A DNA stretch of 64,000 nucleotides from Roseateles_B sp041905785 (GTDB taxonomy: Bacteria > Pseudomonadota > Gammaproteobacteria > Burkholderiales > Burkholderiaceae_C). Made by a program: the position numbers and the translations under genes. Shown one piece after another: positions 8,488 through 16,496 of this stretch. Positions within the stretch are counted from its first letter, which is position 1. Each line of letters begins with the position of its first letter. A model generated the notes under the pieces. That model had not been told where the DNA came from and did no database searches. It saw only the letters and a program-made list of their open reading frames with translations. The stretch spans positions 4,776 to 68,775 of the forward strand of contig JAYRKJ010000025.1 of the NCBI GenBank assembly GCA_041905785.1, given 5' to 3'.

Positions 8488-11400
8488 CGCCGTGTACGCA
8501 CCTACCTATCGTGACGAGCTCGCGCTCTCGCATCACTTCATCAGAGTACTCGAACAGCGGCTTGCTGGCCGCGACTCCACACGTCGAACCAACGTGCACC
8601 CCCTCGACTGGTGCCACCTTGGGGTAATAGGGCCGACGAAGCAGCAACATGCTCCTGTAGACCTCGACGCTTCAGCTTTGGAGGCTGAGCCGGCACCTGA
8701 GGGCGCTGACGCAGGAGTGCAAGCGTCGTCTTCGGCCCAAGGGAAGCCGGCCTTGCGGCCGGCGAGCCAGCCAACTGCTGATAAGGGCGCACGCGCACAG
8801 GCCGAAGTTGACGAAGTAGACGAGCCGAGAGTTTCCGTCGACAAGAGGGACGACAAGGAAAGCATGCGCCGGCCGCCGTCGGCCATAGGGTTTGAGGTCC
8901 TTGTCCAGCCCAACGAAAAGGGAGAAATCGGCTTGACGTTGGACGCGAGCTTTTGCGTCTTCACCAAGCATCTTCCAACCTGGAGCGAGCAGACTGGAGT
9001 GCTGGAAACCGCCTCCGCGGGAGCGCCCCTCGCTGACGTCGTTCAACGCTGGCCGCTTTCCGTCAAGAACATTCGCATTCGAGTTCCAAAGTCGGGCGGT
9101 GTCTTCCACGACGAGGGCGTTGTCCAAGCCGTTCTGGCTAAGGCCCTCCGTGACGCATTCGACAGCGCTGACGTCGAGCGGCTGTGGCCGGGAACCCGCC
9201 CCAAGGTCAGCGAGCCCGACCTCAAGACCAAGGAAGCCTTCGATGCCTTCATGGCCAGCCGGGTCAGTGGCCTTGCCTCCGACGAGTGGCAGATGCAGGC
9301 CTCTTTGGAGGTGCGGGCGACCGTTCGGCCTGATGGGAAAGTTCGAATCGGGTGCTACTTCAAGAACGACACGCCCGAGACGCCGCCGTTGACAAAAGGT
9401 AAGGGCCTCAAAGATGCCTTCAAGGTTATCAGCGACGTTCGAATCGAAGCCTCCTTCGAAGCTGGGGAACTCGTGCCCATCGAAATCCTGCCTGTGCCGC
9501 AGGACTACCAGTACGACCGACGCGTCTGGGCGGTGGGCCACAACACGAGCGTCCGCGCCGACCTTGATGCCGGTACCGTGCAGACGGCAGCGCTTGCCGT
9601 CTACGAGCAGCCGCGCATCATGACGCGCGACGCTGTGAAGGCGCGGTTCGCGGCCCTGTCAACCGAGCCGTTCCAGACGCTTGACGCCATCTATGTGGCG
9701 ATGCTCGAGTACCAGCGGGACTGGAAAGAGCGCGTGCTCGACGGAAATGACCTGGGTCTGGATGCGTCGGCGCTCGCCGAGTGCACGCATGACTACAACG
9801 GTTTCGTCGACGAGATTCGGCGGTTCGCGTGCGGGGTCGCTGCGCTCAAGGCCGACGAACGGCTCCTGCGTGCGTTCCGGGCCGCGAACCGAGTGTTCGG
9901 CAGGCTCGCCAACGGGTATGACTCCTGGCGGTTGTTCCAGCTGGTCTACATCGTTACGCAGCTCCCGGCATTGGCAATCCGCGAGAACTTCGTCGAAGGT
10001 CAGTACCCCGCGGGTGAGAAGCGCAGCTGGAAGGACGTGCTCGATTGGGGCGACGTCCTTTGGTTTCGCACCGGCGGCGGCAAGACGGAGGCGTACCTGG
10101 GTCTCGCCTGCTGCGCAATGCTCTACGACCGGCTACGCGGGAAGTCCTTCGGCATGACGGCGTGGCTGCGATTTCCGCTGCGCATGCTCAGCATCCAGCA
10201 GCTGCAACGGGCAATGCGCGTCATCTGGGAGACTGAGCAGGAGCGGTTGCAGGTGCTCGGTGAAGCGGCGAATCAGTCCGCGCCCATCCGCTTGGGCTAC
10301 TTCGTCGGAAGTACCACCACTCCAAACAGCCTCTCCCCGGAGTACCTGAGCAACCTGACCACGGACGACAAGCTCGAATGGGTTCGCGCTGTCCCTGACT
10401 GTCCTGCGTGCTTGGGCCGCGGCACCGTCAAGGTGAAGGCGGACATCCAGGGGGTTCGATTTCGGCACGTCTGCTCCGCGTGCAACGTGGAGCTGCCGCT
10501 CGATGTCTCAGACGATGAGGTTTACCGACACCTGCCCGCCCTGGTCGTCGGAACCATCGACAAGATGGCGACCGTGGGCCAGCAGTCGAAGTTCGGGCTG
10601 CTTTGGGGTGGCGCAAAGTGGAAGTGTCCCGAGCACGGCTACGCGTTCGGCGAGTACTGTTCGGCTTTTGGCTGCAAAGTCGACAAGAAGCAGCGCAGGA
10701 CTGTCAAGCCGCGTGATGCGGCACCTGCCCTGCACATCCAGGATGAGCTTCATCTCTTGCAGGAGGAGCTCGGCGCATTCGCGGGACACTACGAAACGCT
10801 GATTCGGCACTGCGAGGCGGAAGTTGGCGGCAAGCCCTCCAAGGTGATTGCGGCTACCGCGACCATCGAAGGCTTCGAGAACCAGGTGCGTCACCTCTAT
10901 GGCGTCAAGGACGCACGACGCTTCCCTGGACGTGGCTATGACCGCATGAAGAGCTTCTACGCAGAGCCCGACAAGGACGAGCACCAGACCCCGAAGACGG
11001 CGCGCATCTTCGTCGCCTTCAAGAGCCCTTCGCTCTCGCCGGCAGACGCATCGGCCTACTGCACGGAAATCCTGCACACCGAAATTGGCAGCCTGTTCAG
11101 CAACCCGTCGGTTGCCCTGGCCTTCCTGCAGGACGCAAGAACAGACGCAGACGTCGCCGCACTATTGAGGCATTACACGACGACGCTGAACTACGTCGGA
11201 AGTCTGCCCAAGGGCTCCCGTGTCCGTCAGGCGCTCGAAGAGGTGGCGGCGAAGGTTCGGCCTGGGGCTCGTGAGCTGAACGTTGAGTTCCACTCGAGCC
11301 GTTCGAGCAGCGCGGAGGTGGCGGACGTGGTGCACCGCGTCGAAGCCCCTCCACAGTGGAACGACGAAAGCTTCTTGGATGCGCTCGTTGCAACCAGCAT

Positions 11401-12031
11401 GATTAGTCACGGGGTTGACCTGGAACGGGTGAACCTCATGACGATGGACGGCGTGCCGGAGGAGACCGCGGAATACATCCAGGCTTCAAGCCGCAGCGGC
11501 CGTCGTCACGTCGGCATCGTCGTGGTTGTCTTGGCCAGCTTCTCCCTGCGGGCATCGAGCATCTATCACCGGTTCCTCGAGTACCACCAGCACTTGGACC
11601 GCATGGTTTCGCCCGTCCCGGTAAACCGCTTCGCAAAATACGCCGCTCAGCGCACGCTGCCAGGCATCGTCCTCGGGCTGGTCTACGGTAAGCACGTGGC
11701 GCAGACGGGCAACTCTGGCCTGAACATGCGAAGCAACGCAAACCAGCTCATGAGCGACATGGGACCTGACTTCCTGGACGAGCTCAAGGCTGCCTACTCG
11801 CTGGGCGACAACGTGTACGACTCGCGGCTTGAGCAGGCACTCGGAAGCGTGCTGGAGGCCCAGCTTGACGTCGTCCAGATGTCTATCCGCAACAGCAACG
11901 AGAAGAAGGTCAAGGACGCTGTTCGACCCGCCCCGATGACGAGCTTGCGCGATGTGGAGGCCGGGGTGCCGTTCTGGCCTGACCAGTGCGACTCGCGACT
12001 GCTGACCTTCGTGCAGCGCAGCAAGGACTGA
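8480..12031 (+). CDS. drmA: DISARM helicase DrmA
   Basis: 1183 residues from the ATG at 8480, chosen because AGAGGAG lies just upstream (about 8468) and it overlaps the previous stop; the frame is open further up but would give a long overlap. Superfamily 2 helicase motifs are visible: Walker A-like RTGGGKT at 530-536, motif II DELH at 755-758, AATATIEG as motif III, VATSMISHGVDLERVN near 970 as motif V, and YIQASSRSGR at 999-1008 as motif VI. Between I and II lie cysteine pairs (CPACLGRG, CSAC, CPEHG, CSAFGC) that may bind zinc. DrmA with DrmB and DrmC forms the DISARM core that restricts incoming phage DNA. Confidence 0.85.
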   Translation: MSSAVYAPTYRDELALSHHFIRVLEQRLAGRDSTRRTNVHPLDWCHLGVIGPTKQQHAPVDLDASALEAEPAPEGADAGVQASSSAQGKPALRPASQPTADKGARAQAEVDEVDEPRVSVDKRDDKESMRRPPSAIGFEVLVQPNEKGEIGLTLDASFCVFTKHLPTWSEQTGVLETASAGAPLADVVQRWPLSVKNIRIRVPKSGGVFHDEGVVQAVLAKALRDAFDSADVERLWPGTRPKVSEPDLKTKEAFDAFMASRVSGLASDEWQMQASLEVRATVRPDGKVRIGCYFKNDTPETPPLTKGKGLKDAFKVISDVRIEASFEAGELVPIEILPVPQDYQYDRRVWAVGHNTSVRADLDAGTVQTAALAVYEQPRIMTRDAVKARFAALSTEPFQTLDAIYVAMLEYQRDWKERVLDGNDLGLDASALAECTHDYNGFVDEIRRFACGVAALKADERLLRAFRAANRVFGRLANGYDSWRLFQLVYIVTQLPALAIRENFVEGQYPAGEKRSWKDVLDWGDVLWFRTGGGKTEAYLGLACCAMLYDRLRGKSFGMTAWLRFPLRMLSIQQLQRAMRVIWETEQERLQVLGEAANQSAPIRLGYFVGSTTTPNSLSPEYLSNLTTDDKLEWVRAVPDCPACLGRGTVKVKADIQGVRFRHVCSACNVELPLDVSDDEVYRHLPALVVGTIDKMATVGQQSKFGLLWGGAKWKCPEHGYAFGEYCSAFGCKVDKKQRRTVKPRDAAPALHIQDELHLLQEELGAFAGHYETLIRHCEAEVGGKPSKVIAATATIEGFENQVRHLYGVKDARRFPGRGYDRMKSFYAEPDKDEHQTPKTARIFVAFKSPSLSPADASAYCTEILHTEIGSLFSNPSVALAFLQDARTDADVAALLRHYTTTLNYVGSLPKGSRVRQALEEVAAKVRPGARELNVEFHSSRSSSAEVADVVHRVEAPPQWNDESFLDALVATSMISHGVDLERVNLMTMDGVPEETAEYIQASSRSGRRHVGIVVVVLASFSLRASSIYHRFLEYHQHLDRMVSPVPVNRFAKYAAQRTLPGIVLGLVYGKHVAQTGNSGLNMRSNANQLMSDMGPDFLDELKAAYSLGDNVYDSRLEQALGSVLEAQLDVVQMSIRNSNEKKVKDAVRPAPMTSLRDVEAGVPFWPDQCDSRLLTFVQRSKD

Positions 12032-12034
12032 GAA

Positions 12035-13927
12035 ATGGCAAACAAGGGATTCTCTCGCGGGCAGACCCAGGTGCTCTTCCGGCACCTGCCCGAGGCCGTC
12101 TTCGAGCACGATGACTACGGCCTGTGCAAGGTCACGCAAGTCGCGCTCGGCGACGCCGAGGTGAACCGCGAAGCGCTGTTCGACGCCATCGCTGATGCAT
12201 TGGCGATGTGGCCTGCGGACTTCGTGAAGAAGTACCCCGACCCGCGGGATACCAACAAGCGCTCTGTCTACGCGGTGGGCTCGCCTCGCGAGGTGAGGTT
12301 CACGCCGTATCCGCAAGTCTTCAAGTGCCGCACCTGCTCGCGTACTGGTAAGTTCACCGACCTGCTCAAGAGGGGCGCCACGTCGAATGGTCGCTGCTCG
12401 TGCGGCGGCTATCTGAACCAGATGCGCTACGTTCAGGCTCACAACTGCGGGCGACTGGAGGAAATTTTCGTACCCCAGATGCGCTGCCCAAACGGCCACG
12501 GGCCTGCGGACTTGGCCTTCTATGACCCGGGTCGCGTCAAGCAGGCTCGCTGGTACTGTGCCCAGTGCAAGGCGGACGTGCAGGCGCTCCGCATGACGCC
12601 CTGCAAATGCGCCTACAACGACTCATTGCCCAAGGGTCCGCGGGCCGAGAAATACCTGAGGGTTGTCCCAACGGGTGACCCGTCCCTCTACATCCCGCAC
12701 ACCGTCGCGTTCATCAACTTCCCTGAGGATGTCCAAGGGCGCTTGCGGGGCTCTCAGGACTCCCTGGCGCTGATGCTGGCCCGCACCTGGGGATTGCTCC
12801 CCGAAACCGTCGGCGGAACCATCCACGACCGGTCGAACGCTGGCAGCGCGGAAGACAACCAGATGCTGGCCGCGATGGTCGAGGAGTTGCGCAAGAAGGA
12901 CCCTACCAACGCGATGGTGCTGCAGTACGACGCGCGCAAACGGACGCCTAAGGGTCAGGACGCCATCGACGCGGTGACGAAGCTGCTGGCAGACCAAGGC
13001 GCCAGTGCTAACGGGGCGCCGCGTCGGTGGCTTGTCGAGCACACGACGCTCCTCGACCAAACCGACATCAGCACGATTGACGATGTCGCCAGCATGCTTC
13101 GCCGGGCGGGAGATGAGGCGGGCGCTCAGGACATCGAAGACGGCAAGCGCAAGGCTGCCGAACTGCTTGGCATCGAGCACATCCGTGTTGTCAACGACTT
13201 CCCGCTAGCGCTCTGCGCTTATGGCTACACCCGTACCGCTCGAGACCCTTCGCGGACGGTCATTACGCCCTTCCCTGTCGATGACCGAGGCCGCATCCCG
13301 GTGTACGCCATCGCCTCCGAGACCGAGGCATTGTGGTTCCAACTCGACCCCCTGCGTGTCTACGGATGGCTGCTGGAAAACGGCCTGGTCGCGGGCCTCA
13401 TGCCGGCATCTCAACAAGAAGCTTGGGCTCGGTTGTACGCTGAGATTCCAGGCCTACGGGAAGCGCCGCATGAGCCTTACTACAACCAGCGCGAGGCCGG
13501 CGCGGTGCGAACGTTGCTCCATACGATGAGCCATCTATTCCTGAGTCGCATCGAATGGAGCGGTTTCGCGCCTTCGAGCGTCGGCGAATACCTTATCCCT
13601 GGCTCGCTCTCCTTCATGCTGTACGCGAACCGGCACGCAGAGACCAAGATTGGTGGCCTGACCACCTTGTTCGAACAGCGCCTGAACACTTGGCTGTGGG
13701 ACGCGGCGCAATCGGGACGCGAATGCGTCTATGACCCTATTTGTTCCGACGATGGCGGAAGTTGCGCAGGCTGCACGCATCGCGAGCACAACTGCGTTGC
13801 CTTCAATCGCGAACTGTCACGGGCAGCGGTTTACGGGGGGCCGACCCCGCAGGCGAGCGTGTTCGAAGGCCTGCGAATCCAACATGGCTTCTGGAAGAAC
13901 GCCTGGCAAGCCATGCCCACGCTGTGA
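12035..13927 (+). CDS. drmB: DISARM protein DrmB (DUF1998)
   Basis: 630 residues, starting 3 nt after the drmA stop. The N-terminal half has several cysteine clusters (CRTCSRTGK, CSCGG, CPNGHG, CAQCK). The C-terminus carries the DUF1998 (MZB) signature: C570, then CAGCTHREHNC and FNRELSRAAVYGG, expected to bind a metal. In characterised DISARM systems DrmA and DrmB form a DNA-binding complex. It overlaps drmC by one base (TGATG). Confidence 0.85.
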   Translation: MANKGFSRGQTQVLFRHLPEAVFEHDDYGLCKVTQVALGDAEVNREALFDAIADALAMWPADFVKKYPDPRDTNKRSVYAVGSPREVRFTPYPQVFKCRTCSRTGKFTDLLKRGATSNGRCSCGGYLNQMRYVQAHNCGRLEEIFVPQMRCPNGHGPADLAFYDPGRVKQARWYCAQCKADVQALRMTPCKCAYNDSLPKGPRAEKYLRVVPTGDPSLYIPHTVAFINFPEDVQGRLRGSQDSLALMLARTWGLLPETVGGTIHDRSNAGSAEDNQMLAAMVEELRKKDPTNAMVLQYDARKRTPKGQDAIDAVTKLLADQGASANGAPRRWLVEHTTLLDQTDISTIDDVASMLRRAGDEAGAQDIEDGKRKAAELLGIEHIRVVNDFPLALCAYGYTRTARDPSRTVITPFPVDDRGRIPVYAIASETEALWFQLDPLRVYGWLLENGLVAGLMPASQQEAWARLYAEIPGLREAPHEPYYNQREAGAVRTLLHTMSHLFLSRIEWSGFAPSSVGEYLIPGSLSFMLYANRHAETKIGGLTTLFEQRLNTWLWDAAQSGRECVYDPICSDDGGSCAGCTHREHNCVAFNRELSRAAVYGGPTPQASVFEGLRIQHGFWKNAWQAMPTL

Positions 13928-14718
13928 TGTCCGCGGCAGCCGACCTCAGATTGCGTTTGGCCCGACCGGACGGCGTCCGCCGAATCGCACAGGCGCTCTG
14001 GATGATGGTCGGTGAGCCGATGCACGTCTCAAAGTTGCTTTGGGCACGTGGGCAGCTTGGAGCCCAAGGGGATGCGCTCTTGTGGCGGGCGCTAGTCGAG
14101 AGCCGTTGCCTCGAAGGCGAGCACTCGCGCCTCGAGCCGCAGGCCCTATCGAAACTCCTGTGCGACCTATGGCTGGACGATGGCGTCAGTCAACCTTCGG
14201 ACCGCCTTGTATGGACATTGCCGGATGTTCTCCGTGTGGAGGGTGTAGCGGCCGATGGATACGTGCGGGAGGCACTGCGGCTGGTATCGAATGCGAAGCG
14301 ATGCCTACTCATAGTGTCCCCATACCTAGAACCACGCGGACTAGGAATGCTTCAAGCTCCGCTGCTGGACGCATTGCACCGAGGTACGAACGTGACGCTG
14401 GTCACCCAAGATGCACATGATTTGGCTTCGGTGGCTGCCACCGCCCTCGAGCCACTTCGCCGTGAAAGTCGCGATTCAACTGGAGAGTTCAAGGTGTACA
14501 GCGCATCAACAGCGACTGAGATACTGCTTCACTTGAAGGTCGTAGTCGCGGATGGGTCCGAGGCCGTCGTTGGCTCGGCCAACATCACAGGTAAGGGGTT
14601 TGGCAAAAATCTCGAAGCCGGTGCTCTCTTGGGCACAGGCGCCGCGACCGAGATTGAAGACGTAGTACACGCCACCATTGCCCAGGGATTGGCGGTCCCC
14701 ATCTTTGGGGCTAGATGA
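13927..14718 (+). CDS. drmC: DISARM phospholipase D-fold protein DrmC
   Basis: 263 residues. The frame is open from inside drmB, but the ATG at 13927 overlaps the drmB stop codon by one base, so coupling fixes the start. The C-terminal half holds a single HKD motif, H202-L-K-x4-D followed by GSANITGKG, characteristic of the PLD nuclease/phosphodiesterase superfamily; one motif per chain implies a dimer. The N-terminal half looks like a helical winged-helix region. It ends the operon; 94 bp of unassigned DNA separate it from the 3' end of the intron-containing tRNA on the other strand. Confidence 0.8.
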   Translation: MSAAADLRLRLARPDGVRRIAQALWMMVGEPMHVSKLLWARGQLGAQGDALLWRALVESRCLEGEHSRLEPQALSKLLCDLWLDDGVSQPSDRLVWTLPDVLRVEGVAADGYVREALRLVSNAKRCLLIVSPYLEPRGLGMLQAPLLDALHRGTNVTLVTQDAHDLASVAATALEPLRRESRDSTGEFKVYSASTATEILLHLKVVVADGSEAVVGSANITGKGFGKNLEAGALLGTGAATEIEDVVHATIAQGLAVPIFGAR

Positions 14719-14812
14719 AAGCATCGCCCCTAGAAACACGCCAGGGATGCGCGCCAGACGTTGATTTCACGTCACGCCCCAGCCGAGAACACGCAAGAGC
14801 GTCTACGTTGAG

Positions 14813-15093
14813 TGGTAGGCCAGGTTGGAGTCGAACCAACTACCAACGGATTCCCCGTTATGCCGCTTTCACGGCGCGGTGGACTATGCCTTCACCATGG
14901 GCTGCGAGCCTGTAGGTGGGCGCCGTCTAGTCTCTACACCTTCCCCGTTTGCACGGGGCTTGGCTCGGCGTTGCCATGGGCCGTTGGGCCTGTAGGTTTC
15001 GCCGAATTTGACGCCATTCACACCGGACGTTTCCGACCCGGGTGCACAATTTTTATGAGTCCGCTGCTCTAACCAAGCGTGAGCTACTGGCCC
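14813..15093 (-). tRNA. tRNA-Ile(CAU) interrupted by a group I intron
   Basis: On the minus strand exon 1 is 15093-15055 and exon 2 is 14852-14813. The spliced molecule folds fully: acceptor GGGCCAG/CTGGCCT with discriminator A and encoded CCA, D stem GCTC/GAGC (the D loop has two extra bases), anticodon stem GCGGA/TCCGT with loop CTCATAA, variable loop TGGTA, and T arm GTTGG-TTCGACT-CCAAC. Anticodon CAU and resemblance to minor tRNA-Ile (lysidine-modified by TilS, reading AUA) favour isoleucine; elongator tRNA-Met is the alternative. The intron splits the loop right after the anticodon. A standard tRNA scan may miss or misplace it. Confidence 0.9.
14853..15054 (-). ncRNA. Self-splicing group I intron, Azoarcus tRNA-Ile type (subgroup IC3)
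   Basis: 202 nt, close to the roughly 205-nt Azoarcus ribozyme, and without an ORF. On the minus strand the core matches that ribozyme in order: GTCAAATTCGGCGAAACCTA (around 15014-14993), ATGGCAACGCCGAGCCAAGC (around 14976-14957), then GTGTAGAGACTAGACGGC (P7/P3 strands) and ATGGTGAAGGCATAGTCC near 14898-14881. The 5' exon ends in CAT and the intron carries GTG a few bases inside, giving the P1 guide pairing CAT/GTG; the intron ends in G just before exon 2 (AATCC...). Confidence 0.92.
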
Positions 15094-15130
15094 ACTCAAA
15101 TGTCATTGTAACCATCAAGCGAAGGCGCCT

Positions 15131-15265
15131 TTGACACCGAGATTTCTTTTATACGAACAATATTTAGGTGTCAAATCCGTGTCAAACAAGAACGAATGTC
15201 TTTATACGGATGCTTCGTAAGCTATTGTTTTTATTGTATTTCTTCAATAAATTGCTGGTTGACAC
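15131..15265. repeat. Four copies of TTGACAC in the island-edge region
   Basis: The heptamer TTGACAC occurs on the plus strand at 15131-15137 and 15259-15265 and on the minus strand at 15168-15174 and 15179-15185. They lie in an AT-rich, gene-free 177-bp stretch between the intact and the broken tRNA. They could be arm-type integrase binding sites of an attachment region; two on the minus strand also serve as good -35 boxes. Confidence 0.5.
15148..15174 (-). promoter_or_regulatory. Candidate sigma-70 promoter for the intron-containing tRNA
   Basis: Minus-strand -35 TTGACA (starting at 15174) and -10 TATAAA (15153-15148) with a spacer of about 15 bp (16 if the -35 is taken as TTTGAC). The start would be about 48 nt before the tRNA 5' end. 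The surrounding AT-rich stretch is unlike the flanking chromosome. Confidence 0.5.
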
Positions 15266-15270
15266 ATTGC

Positions 15271-15310
15271 ATTATGAGTCCTCTGCTCTAACCAACTGAG
15301 CTAACGGCCC
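15271..15310 (-). pseudogene. Truncated tRNA-Ile(CAU), 5' half only (probable attachment junction)
   Basis: The minus strand reads GGGCCGT, TA, D arm GCTCAGTTGGTTAGAGC, A, AGGA and the anticodon loop CTCATAA (anticodon at 15276-15274). One base later tRNA similarity ends: the expected complementary stem, variable loop and T arm are absent and AT-rich DNA follows. Its D arm is the canonical one, unlike the intron-bearing copy, so it looks like the native gene cut by integration. The missing 3' half should lie at the other end of the island. Confidence 0.8.
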
Positions 15311-15410
15311 CCGTGATGCAGACGCCGGGGAGGCGTCGCCAATGACGACAAGTCGACCCGGCGGGGAGCCGGGAGCGGGGATTGTACGGGGTCCGACCGC
15401 TGCCCTCGGC

Positions 15411-16436
15411 CTACTTCTGCGACAGCGCGTTGGACACCATGCGCGAGGTGATGTCCACGATCTGGATCATGCGGTCGTAGGCCATGCGCGTCGGGCCGAT
15501 CACGCCCAGCGTGCCGACCACCTGCCCGTCCACCTCGTAGGGCGCCGAGACGATGGAGAGCTCTTCGTAAGGCACGATCTGGCTCTCCCCGCCGATGAAG
15601 ATGCGCACGCCCTCGGCCCGGCTGGAAACGTCCAGCAGGCGCATCAGCTGGGTCTTTTGCTCGAAGAGGTCGAAGAGGCGGCGCAGGCTGTTCATGTCCT
15701 GGCTGAAGTCCTGCACGGTGAGCAGGTTGCGTTCGCCGGAGATGATGACCTGCTCTTCCTGCGCCATGGCCTCGGCCCCCGCCTGCACCGCGGCAGTCAT
15801 CAGCAGCGCGATCTCGCCGCGCAGTGCGTCGACCTCGTTCCTGAGCTTTTCCCGCACCGCCTCCAGGCTCAGGCCGGCGTACTGGGCGTTGAGGCGGTTG
15901 CTGGCTTCGGCCAGCTCGGACTGGCTGTGGTCCTGCGCCGTGAAGATGACGCGGTTCTGCACGTCACCATCCGGCGAGACCATGATCACCAGCACGCGCC
16001 GCTCGCCCAGGCGCAGGAACTCGATGTGGTGAAAGACGCTGGGCTTGCGCGGCGCCGTCACCACGCCCACGAAGCTGGACAGATTGGACAGCAGCTGCGC
16101 CGCACTCGTGATGACCCGCTGCGGCTGGTCAGGCTGCAGATGGGCATCCAGGGTGATGGGCTCGGCTCCCAGCAGGCCCGGGTTGGCCGTCAGCATGGTG
16201 TCCACGAAAAGACGGTAGCCGCGTGGGGTGGGAATGCGCCCGGCGCTGGTGTGCGGGCTGGCAATCAGGCCCAGGTCCTCCAGGTCCGCCATCACGTTGC
16301 GGATGGTGGCCGGAGACAGCTCCAGCCCCGACGCCTTGGACAGCGTGCGGGAACCCACGGGCTGGCCGTCCGCGATATAGCGTTCGACCAGGGTTTTCAG
16401 CAGGGATTTGGATCGCTCGTCGAGCATGGTTTTCAT
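15411..16436 (-). CDS. hrcA: Heat-inducible transcription repressor HrcA
   Basis: 341 residues, the usual length. Starts at ATG 16436 (MKTMLDERSK); a second ATG three codons later is possible. The N-terminal winged helix (ERYIADGQPVGSRTL, LSPATIRNVMADLEDLGL, SPHTSAGRIPTPRGYR) is diagnostic, followed by the GAF-like and dimerisation regions. HrcA represses groE/dnaK operons by binding CIRCE elements; no CIRCE was found in this window. It is divergent from nadK with a 60-bp shared promoter region, a conserved betaproteobacterial arrangement. The minus-strand frame continues well upstream of the start, but that part is non-coding overlap with nadK. Confidence 0.95.
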   Translation of the reverse strand: MKTMLDERSKSLLKTLVERYIADGQPVGSRTLSKASGLELSPATIRNVMADLEDLGLIASPHTSAGRIPTPRGYRLFVDTMLTANPGLLGAEPITLDAHLQPDQPQRVITSAAQLLSNLSSFVGVVTAPRKPSVFHHIEFLRLGERRVLVIMVSPDGDVQNRVIFTAQDHSQSELAEASNRLNAQYAGLSLEAVREKLRNEVDALRGEIALLMTAAVQAGAEAMAQEEQVIISGERNLLTVQDFSQDMNSLRRLFDLFEQKTQLMRLLDVSSRAEGVRIFIGGESQIVPYEELSIVSAPYEVDGQVVGTLGVIGPTRMAYDRMIQIVDITSRMVSNALSQK

Positions 16437-16496
16437 TGTACGGACATGGGCGAGATCCGCCGCTGGGCCCGGGATCGCTGTGGTGTAATTCTGCGC

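Larger units (their letters stand above)
1..15270. mobile_element. Right-hand part of an integrated genomic island (left end outside window)
   Basis: The stretch has visibly lower GC and different codon use from the housekeeping genes that begin at 15411. It carries replication-relaxation-like proteins and a defence operon, and ends exactly where a tRNA-Ile(CAU) gene is broken in its anticodon loop. No integrase is visible here, so it must lie to the left if it exists. The boundary at 15270/15271 is inferred from where tRNA similarity stops. Confidence 0.55.

Noticed and set aside
14813..15093. tmRNA or permuted tRNA
   Set aside because: The two tRNA halves are in normal order, there is a proper D arm and CAU anticodon, and the spacer matches a group I intron core, not a tag-peptide reading frame.
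1..15270. Integrase or transposase gene marking the island
   Set aside because: None of the proteins in this part shows tyrosine- or serine-recombinase or transposase motifs; if present, it lies left of the window.
15342..16496. N-terminal extension of NAD kinase by 385 residues
   Set aside because: This stretch is the complement of hrcA; the standard nadK start MAKRFQHVAIVGKH is present at 16497.
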